DNA of 64,000 nucleotides, taken from Burhinus oedicnemus (Eukaryota > Chordata > Aves > Charadriiformes > Burhinidae). The notes beneath the pieces were generated by a model. The model worked only from the letters and a program-made list of their open reading frames with translations, had not been told where the DNA came from and searched no databases. Positions within the stretch are counted from its first letter, which is position 1; each line of letters starts with the position of its first letter. The stretch covers positions 3,306,360-3,370,359 of the forward strand of contig VFFE01007836.1 of NCBI GenBank assembly GCA_008921705.1, read 5' to 3'. The translations under genes and the position numbers were made by a program. Positions 26,056 through 39,100 of this stretch are shown piece by piece.

Positions 26056-28009
26056 TAAATATTTCCCGCTAAGTCCGCACAGAATTCATGTGTCTGGAAG
26101 AAAAAAAAAAAAAGAGAGCAAGGTTTCTTAGGGTGGTTAGCTCAAAAAGGGAAAGAAAATGAGAACTGACTTCATTCTGTTTCCCGTCATTTTTTTCTCG
26201 GCCATTAAGAGCACTGCTGAAAAACTTCTATAAGGCACTTCACTTAAACAGGATTTAACCTGATGTTTAAATGAGCTGCCCAATCAAGGCCTGGAGGGTA
26301 CTAGAATATCCTCTCTGGAAGTGTACTCATTATACTCGGTTGCATTTGCAATGTTTTGCAAATGCCTGCTTGTCTAACAAGATCTACTCGCATAAAATGC
26401 ATTTGTAGCATAACTGTAGCAGGGCAGAAAGGTCATAAATATTGTACTGTGCCTGACCAAAAACTATTCCTTGGGTCCTGTTCCCTTTTTAGTGAGTGTG
26501 AAGTTGACCCTGTTGAAATTAATGGGTTGATGCTTTCACAAAGCGTGTGTGACAGATAAATCAGATTATGTAAAGGCTGACAGGGCAGTTGCTTTTGAGA
26601 GAGATTTTTGGGTTTGGTTTTTTGATGCTGATAGCTCTGATAATGTTCAATGTGCTGGTAGCTGCAGTGCTCCTCTGCCAGACCCGTTAGAGTCGGAGAA
26701 GGCTGGTCCCCGGCTCGCGCAGCGTAGAGGAGCTGAAGGCAGAGTCTCACTGATCCAGACAGCCCTATGCTCTGCCTGGAGCTGAGATGCTGACATACCC
26801 CTCGTATTTCTCTAATTGCCAAACTAGTCTTAGCCACAATAATTCCACAAACTCAGAGCTGCAGTTCTATCATACATATGAATTGCTAGTAAGCCTTTGC
26901 TATCACATTGTATGTAAAAAGCAGGACTCAAATTTATCTAGCAACAGAGTGTGGAATGCCCAAATCACCTTTTTTAATAGTTGTGGTTTAGCCTAAACTG
27001 GACAGTAAAGCCACAACCATTTTGTCAGGTTTTTTTCAGCTGCTTTGCAGATCTGTCTTCAAAGAACTACCAAGTGGTGCACAGAAACGGTGTGTCCCCA
27101 TGCATACACACACCCCAGAGTTTCATCCTTTCATTGTACATTAAGCTTCACTGCTTCATGCAAGCTAAGAATTTGGCCTTCTGTGTACTTTTGCATCTGC
27201 AAACAGAAAATCTTTGTTAATAAATCTCTTCTATATGCTGTGAAATGCTGGAGGATCTCCCAGCTCATTGCAGTTATGTGTATTTTAGATCAGAGAGGTG
27301 ATGGCTTATACTTGGAGGCTCTGCAGAGAGTGTTGCATGTTATGCTAGCGACACAGCTTTGGCTACGGGCCCTGATCCAAAGCCAGTTGCAATCAAATAG
27401 TCAAAGGTCACGTCTACACAGCATAAAGAAATTGTAATTGTAGCTTGTCCTAGAATTACCCTTGGTAGTTTAAGCCAGCTAGCATTAGAAGGAATAACAC
27501 AAGCAAATGTATAGGTGAGAGCCCACAATACAAGTCTCTAAGGTGGGTTGGTGATGCCTCCTGGAACTCATCTCCACACACACGCAGAAACAGACCAAGT
27601 CTGTGTCGCGTTTATGCCCAGCACTGGGCCATCGTGCACCCTGACACCTCCATTCCCCACAGGGAAGCCCTGGTCGGAGGGGTGGCAGGACCTCCAGCCA
27701 CCACCCTGCTCCCAGGACACTGCAGCCAGGAACTGCCTCTTCCTGCCCCAGCTCCCACTGCGATCCACCACGAATCACATGAGGCCGTGAGTGCCAGAAC
27801 AGGTGTCCCAACTGCCCCTTGTCCCCAGATCAGGATAAGGCTGTCCACATACCAGCTAAAAAAGGCCAACTGCTGGAAAGCAAGGATTGCAGCATGGTGC
27901 CAGCTGCCATTAGAGGGAGGAAAAGTCTAACCTTCAGAGACTGGAGGAGGGCAAAGCTTAAGAATGTGAATGATTTTTCAGAAAAAGCAAGAGGAGGTAC
28001 TTAAAAAGA

Positions 28010-28230
28010 ATTAAAAATTTATTATTCGTGTATATCTATATTTCTGTGTAGAAATATACGTATATATTTATTTTATAAAAAATTGTGTATATGTATCTGC
28101 ATACACGTGCACTTAAAAAACACATTTACATATAAATTAATATGGTTATACATATATACACATAAAGATATACATGTATTATATTTAGATGTCTCTGTAA
28201 ATATTTTGCAGTATTTGCATGATTTTTTTA
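28010..28230. repeat. AT-rich low-complexity block
   Basis: Degenerate alternating TA/TG/CA words (TGTATATCTATATTTCTG, ATACGTATATATTTATT, TACATATATACACATAAAG) run for about 200 bp. It has no clean unit and looks like a decayed (TA)/(TATG)-type satellite. Confidence 0.65.
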
Positions 28231-28764
28231 AGCTACCCTCCATATTTTAGGGCTCTGGATCATTATTTCAAAGCACGTACCTTACTGTAACAGCATGGGA
28301 GCTCTTCTTGCAATAGTGAGAAGCAGTAAGAAAAAGTTGGTGAACTGGACTTCTCCCATTCCAGTGTCCAAAGTTTTCATCTTAGAGGAAAGTTACTTAT
28401 TACCATCCCTCTAAGCAGTTACTGTTCAGAGGGTATTTTATTATATTGTATTATTGTATTATATTTTTTTTTATACAATGGCTATGGCTTTTTATATCAT
28501 TATGCAAAGGCAAGGGGATCTCATACTACTACGTAAAAAAAAGATATAGAAAAGATCATGTATTTCTGCAATACCTGCCTTAGAAATGAAGTGGTTTGTT
28601 ATGAGCAAAGTTGCAGATTTTTTTAGCTCGATATCTGTGAACACTGTTGGGTCACCCTGAAATTTGGGGGGTGGGGTTGAGCGGGAGAAAACAAAGAGGT
28701 AGAAGAAAAGAAAGGAGAAAGAAGCTTTACATTACTGACCTTTCTTGAAGGCAGACTTTCGGCA

Positions 28765-28777
28765 GATCACTTTGACC
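28765..28777. promoter_or_regulatory. Oestrogen-response-element-like palindrome
   Basis: GATCACTTTGACC matches GGTCAnnnTGACC at 9 of 10 fixed positions. About two such words are expected by chance in 64 kb, so alone it is weak. Confidence 0.2.
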
Positions 28778-29636
28778 TGTCTCCTGTCTACCTGTCAAAA
28801 TGATTATTTGTTCTTTCACAGTGCCTAGAACAATTGCAGGGTAAGGGTTTGTTTACTCTTTTGCATCATATTGAAATCATTTACTTTATAATTGTGGACA
28901 GCTGGAAAAGGAGTTAGGGAATAAGACAGGAGCAAAAATTAAGAGAACTGGAGAGAAGATGAAGGATTTCAAGACAGGGCACAAGCCAGTTTTGTGCTTG
29001 AGATCATTAACAAACTCTTATTCAGCACCGAAGACTACCATGTAACTTCTGTAGCTGGAAAGTAAATTACTGTTTTAATCAAATGTCTTTCTCTCACTAG
29101 AACAGTAATAAACATGAGCAGATATGTTTATCTTTTACCCAGACTTTTATCAGAATCAAAAACTTGGAGAAGGGAAAGGGTTATTGTCATCTGTCCCTGA
29201 TGTAAGAGGTGTATCTCTTTAGTAAACATCTGAATAGCTTCCATTTAACTATATTTGACAAACACGTTTTGTGTGTTTGGTCCCATGTAAACCCTTGCAA
29301 AACAAAACATAATACCCTGCCTGATTTTTAAAATGAACAAGAGCTCTTTAGCAAAATCTCCTCTCCATTTCCTAGAGTTGTTTTTTTTCAAAGCCACTGG
29401 TTTTTTTTCTTCTGAGTATACTACTATTGTTTTCATCTTGTTGCATTGTTTTTTAGCAGAAGAATGTTTTAAGAACAATAACCTAACGTTTAGCAATAAC
29501 AATGCTACTGCCTCACGTAGGCATTGCTGTTCTTGCTCACAAAGCCACATGTCCTGTCTGTGACAGTGACTAAAAGACAATATCTAAAAATGAGCTTCAG
29601 AAAATAACAAGCATATATGATAATTTCTCAGTGTTG

Positions 29637-29647
29637 CCACCAGGGGC
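29637..29647 (+). promoter_or_regulatory. CTCF-like core site
   Basis: TGCCACCAGGGGCATTTGG contains the core CCACCAGGGGC, close to the CTCF consensus but one G short. Position between two unrelated genes would suit a boundary. Motif evidence only. Confidence 0.25.
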
Positions 29648-29824
29648 ATTTGGTCTTTTTTGATCCAAGTGTGATAGCTCTGTATTAGCCTTAATGTCTA
29701 TTTGTTTCAGAAGCTTTCTAATTAGTCATGTAAATTTTTCAGTAGCTGGGGCACTTGGTGAAAAGGAGCCCAGAGCTCAGTAAAAAGGAATCTCCTTTTG
29801 TTTTGAAACTGCTACTTGCACTTT

Positions 29825-30172
29825 CACAGAATCACAGAATCACAGGGGTTGGAAGGGACCTCTGGACATCATCTAGTCCAACCCTCCTGCCAGAGCAGGG
29901 TCACCTAGAGCAGGTTGCACAGGATGGCCTCCAGGCGGGTTTTGAATGTCTGCAGAGTCAGAGACTCCACCACCTCTCTGGCAGCCTGTGCCAGTGCTCT
30001 GCCACCCTCAAAGACGTTCCGCCTCATGTTTAGGTGGAACTTCCTACTTTCAAGTTTGTGCCCATTACCTCTTGTCCTGTCACTGGGCATCACTGCAAAA
30101 AGACTGGTGCTATCCTCCCGGCACCCTCCCTTTATAAGCATTGATGAGATCCCCATTTCATTTGCCCCAGTT
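29825..30172 (-). mobile_element. CR1 LINE 3' end, minus orientation
   Basis: On the + strand it begins with the complement of the tail (CACAGAATCACAGAATCACAG) followed by GGTTGGAAGGGACC, CATCTAGTCCAACCCTCCTG, GCCTGTGCCAGTGCTCTGCC, GTTTAGGTGGAACTTCCT, GCCCATTACCTCTTGTCCTG and ATTGATGAGATCCCC. This is the canonical avian CR1 3' end read backwards. It is about 350 bp and less mutated than the copy near 14 kb. Overlapping open frames are not genes. Confidence 0.95.
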
Positions 30173-33100
30173 CTCGTATTAGAATACAAAGTGAGTAATT
30201 GTTACCTTGCTACCTGATCTTTCCATAATTAAAAGGTAATCGGGCTAATTTATGGTTTTACTTTTTATAGGAAAAATAAAATTCCCCCATAATGTAACTA
30301 CAAGTATTTTGCCCAGAGAGCTTTTTCACAAGTGTCTATGCAAATAGAGATACGGCTGGGATATATACTTACATTTGAACACCTGTCCATAATGCTCCTT
30401 TAATCAGAATTACATGCTGACCAGGGTCCAGCATCAGACAGTACAATACTAACTTAAGCCAAATGAATCTTTCAAGATTTTTCTAAGTGCTCATTCATAC
30501 TTGGGTTGATTTTCCTTTTCCTCTGCCCAGAAGGGAAGACTTTGCAGTTCATGTGCATGCAGTGCTGCTTGTCAGTAGTCCCCTCCTTCTGGCTCCTGAC
30601 ACGTTCCAATTTCTGGTCAGGCCCTTCAAAACGAATCACAAAGGTCTGCGCAAATATTTCATTTACTTTATTCACAGAGCAAGTATATGAGAACACTAAA
30701 GCTATGTGCCCTTATTGATTGGGCTTTAGCGAAATCAGAGTAAAAATTCATGTACCAGATGATTTTCAGACAGCCGCTACCACAGAACATTTCACTGATG
30801 GATGTCACCAAACAGGAGGTCACACCACAGCATATGCACTCAATTGTGCTGTGCGGTGACTTCATTTGTATGCAGCAAGGACTGCAAAGCATGGGGCTGC
30901 CTCTGGAGGGAACAGTCAATCCTGCAAGCATTTATGACACTGCAGACTAGTCTGGGGAAGTTCACCTTGCCCTTGTCCATGTAAAATGTTTTGTCAATCA
31001 AGGTTGTCTGGTCAAAGCTTTCCTGGAGTCTCAGCACTACCAGTTCATGGAGCAAAGGGGTGGAGGGACTTCAGAGAGAGTCTTTACAGTGTGTCTTGCC
31101 GAATATTTGTCAGAAAAGCCACTGAGCCAGGACTTGGGATTTCTGACCTCGGCTTCCAGGGATTGCTTTGGACAAACAAGAAACCTTTAGCTTAAGAACA
31201 GGATGCAGATCTTCTCTCTCCATTCTGTGGAGTAAGGTCATCTCTTTAACACTGTGTGGTGTGCAAGGGACCCTGCTCTCAGCTGGAGTCGATAGACATT
31301 ATTTTGTAACAGGCTGAATAATGAACATCTAAACAAAATCTTATTGAATGTTTGAATAAATTACATGAGGATAGGAAGGGAGAGCTAGATTAACGTCTGT
31401 ACTGCGGCTTTGGTAAAGCTGAAATCTGACCCTGGATATTCCACATCCCGGACCGTGTTCCTGCTCCGTTTTGTGGAAGGTACCATCATTTCCTGTTCTT
31501 CTCTTTTGTCAGCTTTAGAAGTGCTGCTTAAGTCCCTGTGAATCAAATCCTTTGTTTTCAAGTTCTTATTGTTTTATTTTTTTAAAGTCTCAGAAAATAC
31601 CTCAAATCACAGTTAAAAAACAATTCAGATAAAATTAAACATTATTATTTAACCCCAAGCAATTTTTTGTTTCAAGTGTGGATATTTCTAAAAAAAAAAA
31701 AAAAAAAGAAATATTTTCATTGGTCCTTTGAATGTAAAATATGTGAATAAACCAAAGTGCTTAGCTTTCACGTTTTGACATGTTTCCCTTCATTTAAATA
31801 AATACAGTAGTAAAAGTTCTCATGGTTATATATTGTTTGCCCTGAATTATTTGCTGCATTTCCTTTGCTATTGTATATGTTCTTCCAGGTTTGGGAAGAT
31901 GCAGATACATATGGCTTAAGAGAGTATTTTTAGAAGGATATCTACTAATACATCATTTTTAATCTCCTGCAGAAATGTAACCTATAGTAGGTCTGTCTGG
32001 ACAAAGAAACATCTCTAGTAAATGTATAATGACTTCAGCATGCTCAGTGAGATTGAAAAAGTTCCTTGGAAAGAAAATATATCATAAATTGTTTAGGTTA
32101 CAATAGTCTTTTTAATGAAAGAACATCTTTTATAGGAAAACTGTGCTCTCCAGTCTCTGGGTCAGATCTTCATTGAAACTCTGTTTTCCTTACATGCAAG
32201 GATGAGTTTTCATCTTTTAACAGAGCACATAAGGAGCAGAAAAATTTTGTTTAGTTTCATTGCCTTAGAGCCTGAAGGATATTGTAATTGTCCTCCCTAA
32301 TGCATGCAGAAATACTTACGAGAAATAAAAGGATTTATTTGTCACAGCCCTTAGAAACACAAGCCCCAAACCAGCAGAGAGAGAGGAGGAGAGACAATGG
32401 ACATAAACAAAAAAAAAAAAAAAAAAAAAAGATTAGGTTCAGGTGGACATCAAATTAGTTGGGGATTTTTAAGGAATGTCAGTGGTGAATCAGAAAAATC
32501 AATTATTTCCACAGGTCTTTTCTTAGCTCTTTGTTCATAGGACCTGCACGTCTGTTATTCCTTTCTCTGCCTCTTTCATTTTTTTCTTTTCTTGTACCTG
32601 TTCTTCTTCTCCCAAGATCATTTGTAAGAAGAGTCATCTCAGGTTTATCTTTTCAGATGTAGTGCTTGTTACCTTACAATCTGCAAACAAATAAAAATAT
32701 TTTGTATCTCCTCTGTCCCAGGAGGTCAAATGCTTCAGAACTGAAGCCACAGCAGCTCCTCTTAAATATAGTTTCAATTACAAGGCTGTGCTAATTATTT
32801 GTGTCTTCATTTGTTGTTTTCCTGAGAAAATAAAGTAACAGTTTGTTAAGTTTTACTGTGTTTTCATCACCAAAAAAATGGTTTTTTCTAAGGAAAGACA
32901 TTCAGATTTTTATCTTTATTTTTTTTGCAAACCAGCAGTATTTTTTTTGCCGTACAGAGTGATATAACCAGCCATACCAAGTGCTATGATGAAACTGAGC
33001 TAGAAATCAGTGTCTGATGAAAAGAGTTAGCAGCATACATAGGGAAATACAGAAAACCAATGAAAATTATTATGAAAAATCATAAACAGCTTGTGAGGGT

Positions 33101-36100
33101 ATATATGTGTGTCTCTTTTTTTAAGGCACACGTTAATTCACAGGTTTAAATTAGTACGGATCTAGTAGAAATGAGCTGAAAATCAGCCCCCCATTTTAGA
33201 AGCAACCTCTTATGTGGTGACACTAGTGATATTTTGCCGAGCGTGTAAACGTGCTCAGGTGCCCACAAACTCAGAGGGGTCACTCCTGGGTGGAGCCTGC
33301 TCTAGCACAGCCTGGGGTGTGCAGACCAGCAACGTGCCAGTGCAGGAGCCGTATGTGGGGGTGTGAGTACAGGTTGCAGCACACAGAGACAACAAATTTG
33401 GCTGGAGAGGAGCCACACCAACAAAAGGCACATGCGTACTCGTGCTTATGTGGAGACTCTGAGCCAAAAAAAAAATGGTAAAGGAGGAAAATGTGCTTAA
33501 GGACAGGTGGCTTGCAAGAGAGGAGTCAGCAGCGTTGAGGAGGGGGAAGCGCCAGAGATAAGTTTTACCAATGACTCAAAGCCAGCCATTACACCACACT
33601 TTTATTAGTTTGCCTCCACAAGAGCTCTGGCTTCACAAGTTAGGCTGAAGTCCACATTCACAGCTTCCATTTTCTGCATATGAGTTTTGTAGGCACAGAG
33701 TTACACTAAGTCTGGGCATTTGGATGTCTGCCTGCCCAACGTTGTGTGTTTATTTCTCATTTGGGAATCGAGGCACCAGGTTTGCTCATGGAAAGAAGTG
33801 AATGAACTCATTTGCAGGTGCAATCTTAATGTCTTCTTAAACTGCTGGCCTCTTTGCCTTTCCCAGTTCAGTTTTATAGTGCTGTTTCGGGGTTGGTTTT
33901 TTTGTGTTTTGGTTTTTTTTTAAATAAACAGTCCAAAATGTCCTTTAACTGAGATCTCTTTAATCTCCCAGAATCTTTTTAACTGAACTTGCCCAACACT
34001 TAACAATGGCAGGGAGACGGGGGGAGCAGAGAAGAACGGTGCACAAGGATCGTTTGACCATTGGCATTTGGTTCCGAACCTCGGGGTAAACGTCTATATT
34101 CTTTGTTCTTTCTAGCTGTGTAACTTTCCAATCATGTAAAGTACGGCATGCCAGGAAACTTTGTAACAGTTAATTCATTTCTGTGCAGTTCCCAACTGCC
34201 AGAAGTCAAGGGAGCAAACGAGAACATAGCGTAAGCCACAGTTCACATGGCTGTGCTACAGACCACGAAGGCTGTTGATTGATGCAGTGCGAGTTTACCC
34301 TCCAGGACACAGCTGAGGTTATTGGTGGGACAAGGAACTGAAGATTGTGTTGCAGCTATTGGCTTCATTCATGAATTGTTAATGCAGAAGAATAAAAGAA
34401 TTCACTCAAGGCAATCAATTTCCCTTTAAAAATACAACAATTCACCCCAAAAGAGTGAAAGAAGGCTTAAGTGATAAATTGCAGGAATATTGCTTTCACA
34501 TTTGACACCCATTAGCCCTGTTTTATATTGGGAAAATAGTATCATTAAGCAAAGTAGACAGTGCTTTACAACTATTAGCTTATGAAAAGATTCAGCTACT
34601 ACATAAAGATAACTGTTATTAAATAGGAACATTTTGCAAAGCCTTTAAAGGATAAGAAGCAAGAAAAGTTGTCTTTGGTAGTGTAGGTCTTTTTCTACAT
34701 GCTTTCACAAAAAAAAAAAAAGCACGTCTCACATCTTTAAGACAGAACAATCAGAGCTATTTGAGTTGAGAGGCACTTAATGGGAAGATAGATTCCCTTA
34801 GCAATAAATGCACATGCCTGTATAAACTGAAGGAAGTTGCTGTCCTCCTCCAAAAGCACAGGAGTACAGTAATTACTGTGTACTGAATTCCCACAGTGAA
34901 ATGGTAGCGACTATTGTTCTGCCCCAAGAGGAGCCATAGAGCAGAAGTAGGGTGGTCAGCGTCCAGTTCTCCAGGGTTAAGGGCCAAGCTAAATAGTGCC
35001 TCCTTCATCCTTGCCAGCCTTTTCAGACATAAGCTGAAACCACTTTCACCAGCAACTTTCATCCCATAGTCCTTTTCCAACACAGATCATAAACACTCAC
35101 TCAATCTTATAATACACTATCTTGTAAGCTGTTAAACAGAAAATGTGTGACCGAGTTTCAAAACCCCTGCCAAACAAACCTTCCTGCTAGTGTCCAGAAA
35201 CTGCTGTCCTTTCTATCTCCATGTCTAATTTGAGGCAGATAAAACCAACTTCTCACCGTGCTTTATCCATCTGTAGCGTGTCTTCCCACCACATTATACC
35301 CCAAATATCCCTTAGAGAAGGAAGAGTATAAGGCTGACAGAGAGGGGGCAGTTCATTTTCTAACCCATGCCCTCTCCATTCTGCACAAAAAGCATATATG
35401 TCTATTGAAACCATTAGCCCTCATCCCATGTGCCAGGTGATGTCCTAAAGCAAGGCACAGCAGTATTGCAGATGCAGGGATTTGTGAAAGGAAAGCATGA
35501 GAGGAGTAGGATGGTGAGGCATCAAACACAGGAAGAAGGAGAAGAGAATTCAGAGCAAGGGTTAGTTTTTGCACTGAGAGCTGGCTATGAAAAAAGACTT
35601 AAGAGCTCTTATCCTTGCTGTTTCTTGTGCTTTGTACCTGCTCTCTGAATTTGAGTACTTGACTGTAAAATCAGGTTTTTTCCCCTTAGTCATTACCCCT
35701 ATATTTGGGTTATTTTTGAGGTGAAAACAACATTTTCTAATTCCCAGACAACTTTCTGTTCTAGCTAGTGCCAAACTACAAAGTGGAAACCGCTTGAGAT
35801 AAGCACTAATCCTTACTGACGCTAAGCTAAAAAGACCCGGAAAGCCCCTTTTACTGGCTTGTAAATGTGTGGAGCACACAGCACCCTGTCTTCCATTTCA
35901 ATAGTGTTAGTTCAACCATCACTCGCCCAAAAATCTTTCCTGGTCTCAACAGTGGTCTTCAGGAGCAACTGTTCTTCACCATCTGCCCACCAGAATATCT
36001 TCACCAGCTCATTTTCTTCCATCAGTTCCTTCTTTTTCTTTTCCCTCACTTCTCTTGTTCATTTCTTCTTTGCCAGCCTTCCTGATCTTCAGGAAGCAAG

Positions 36101-39100
36101 AGCTGTCTGCCCCCAGCATCACAACAAAGCTAAGCGCAGAAGAAAATCTGTGTACCCAATCTTACATCTGAGATAAGCTCCAGCAACCAGGGGAGGCTGG
36201 GAAGAGACAGCAATATTTGTTTTTGTTATTGATCAGTATTTCTCATATAGGGATACCTCAGCCTCTCAGTCGAGATAGATATTTCTTTGAGGTAGATGCC
36301 AAGTCTTCACCTAGCAAGAGATTTTCCCTGCCTTAGAACTTTTATAGTCCAATAGGCATGACATACTATCCACATTTTGTATTAAGAGTGATTTTCTCCG
36401 AGAACAACATGGAACCATAAATTGAAACCAGTTCTCAGGTTGTATGCACTGCCTCAACCACAAAACCAAGTTTTCTGACTCCTGCAGGCTATTTAGCAAT
36501 TGGAACTCAGAAATATTTCACAGTCTCTTTTTCTTAGTACCTCCAAATTGGGTCTTACTGAAACCAAAAGGGTTGTTTCATTCTAGTGATGTTTGTAACT
36601 TTGCTGTGTTTTGTCATGTTTGAATTCAAGCTTATATGCCACTACAGCTTTTCTTTGCTGGATAAGTTTAGTTCTTTTTTGTCAGTACTAAATTATTAAA
36701 AATGTTTTAAAAATCAGATCCAGAAGTAAGTGCACTCCTCCTTAAACTGTACTGCACCAAGTAACTCCAACATGTTTTGCTTACCTCTTTTTCATACCTA
36801 CATCAGAAAAGTTAGTGCATCATACGTTATGATTGCTGACAGGTATTCTCACGCTTGTCACTGTTCTGTATGAGGCTTTGTACTAGAGCTTCTTGGTAAT
36901 CAGGAAAGGTGCTACTTGGACTTTCAGATGCCTGCCACATGCATATCTAAGTGATCCAAATTGTATCTCTGTATATTACAATTATGCTTAATGTCACCAT
37001 TCTACCCCACATATTTCATTCTGGCCACTTATCAAGTGAACGAGCAGCACTTTTTCCCCAGCCAAGCATTCATACAGCTGTGCTGTAAATTCGAACTCAT
37101 ACCCATGTCATTTTCTCCTACACTTCACCCAAGTTTTATTCAAGTTATCCATAGATCATTCTATTCTTCCCAGATCAAGGGCATATATTATATTTGCAGT
37201 TGCCGTTTGATTGGCAGCAAGGATACTATTAGGTGCTAAACAATCTGAAAAAGTAGGTCACATAAATTTGCAGAGTGTAGTTTGCTGAATACCTGTGGAG
37301 ATTTACATATAGCACATTGTATGGATTTCTTCTGAGCATCCTTTGCCCATGTTGTGCTTTAGAATTATGCGGTGGATGGGAATGTTCCTCTTGCAAAAAA
37401 TATTTTCTACAGGACTATCCTGATGCTGGAGCTTGTGCTCCTTGAAATTTGAGCATGAGCTGGGAAGTGAGTATAAATGGAAGAAAGTGACTTGAGGGCC
37501 AAGAATATAATAAAGATCATGGAAACAGATACCAAAACAGTATAGAAAAGTAAGTGATTTCAGACTTAATGTATGCAAGTTTTTGTCAAATATAGTTAAA
37601 TGGAAGCCCGGAGTAACTCTCTCATCTCGTCCTCTAAATACTTCCATAGTCCTCACAGCGCATCAATGGCAGCAATACAGAGGACCAAACTAAGCCCCAA
37701 CCTAACACCGCTGATGTAACTCCAAATTATCCAGTCAGACAGAGGCAACATTGTGCAAAAATCTATAGCCTGTGTTACTGAGGCCCCTACTTTAGATACC
37801 GTAATGGCCTCTTTGGCCTGTGAACCTTTGAAATGATCATTCCACTTTTTAAAGAAGACTCTTAAGCATCTTGAGGTCATTGCATTGGGTTACAATTGCA
37901 GCTATAAAATGACCAGTAACAAACCAAACACATTTCTCTTTTCTGAAGCATGCTTCTTATGTTGCAGACACTGCTTCTCTCACTCATTATAGTGAGATCC
38001 CTTATTGCCCAATATTGTACTAACTCTGTCTAGTCTATTGTATAGTGATAACACTCCTTTGCCCATTGTATTAGGTTAGCACCTCCTTGGCTATAATAAG
38101 TATGAAAAAAAATTCAAGGTTTAACTTGTCAAATGGAACTTTTCAGTGACTTATTAAAAGAACCCCTGCGGTATTACAAAATGCAGGTTTTCTGTCATCT
38201 AACTAAAAGATCCCTTTAGAAACCTTCATTTTTTATGTGTGTAAAGACAATTTCTTCTAGTGGAACTCTTTGATTCTTCCCTGAATGAAATCAAGTGTTT
38301 TAAAACTTTTTGAGGTGCCCCAAAGGCTCACTTCTATACTATGGAACGTGAAAGAGTATGAACCTCTCACATAATCGTCACACAGACACTTTGCAGTGTG
38401 CTCCTGGCAGCAATCGTTCATTACATACTGAAGGCTTTCGAAAAAAAAAAAAAATAAAACAAACCAAAAAAGAATAAAATCAGGGAAGAAAAAAACTGTG
38501 AACTGTGTCTTTCTTGATCATGAGAATTTGGGGGAAGGAAAGCTGGAGAGAAAGCAGTTGTCGGACATTGTTAATGAGGTTAAGATAAATTGTTGCTGGA
38601 GAGTTCTTACCTAATGAAATAGAGTAAGAAACAGAAATGTGGAGAGAGATGGCATCCCTGTTAACCTCCTTCAAGCATATATTACTGAAGTAGTGTTGTC
38701 TCTTGTACTTCACAAGCAAACAGTTGCATTTATTTGTATGAGCGGAGCTCACAATCAGCATTCTTTTCTCTCCCCTTACATCCCTGCTTGGAGCACCTTC
38801 CTCCCACAACAGCACATGAATTACCACCGGCAAAGTAAGTTGCTGCAAGTGAATCAGGTCCTGGACTGTCTTCTTACATGTTTGCTGTATCTCCCTTTCT
38901 CTTTATCCCTTGTACTGTAACGCTGAGGTGAAGTTGGGCTTTTTCCCTTTTAGAGTCCCTGTGGCAGCCATTAACACACATGGCAATCGGCATAGCATAA
39001 ACACAAGGAAAACAGAGAACACTTTACACAAATAACTCTGCTTTGGTTTTGGGGGGGTTGTTTGGTTGGTTTTTTTGTGGGGCTTTTTTCGCTTTTGTCT

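Larger units (their letters stand above)
26056..29824. other. Intergenic DNA with AT-rich low-complexity block
   Basis: No gene is recognised. An A-run follows the island at 26100-26113, a GC-richer patch lies at 27540-27830 and a TA-rich block at 28010-28230. A one-mismatch oestrogen-response-element-like word is at 28765-28777 and a CTCF-like core at 29637-29647. Confidence 0.5.

Noticed and set aside
25551..26058. Arg/Pro/Ala-rich frames of 78-158 codons over the CpG island
   Set aside because: Frames are open on both strands because GC-rich DNA has few stops, and composition alone explains them.
29755..30217. Several frames of 63-100 codons
   Set aside because: They are translations across a CR1 LINE 3' end, which is non-coding.
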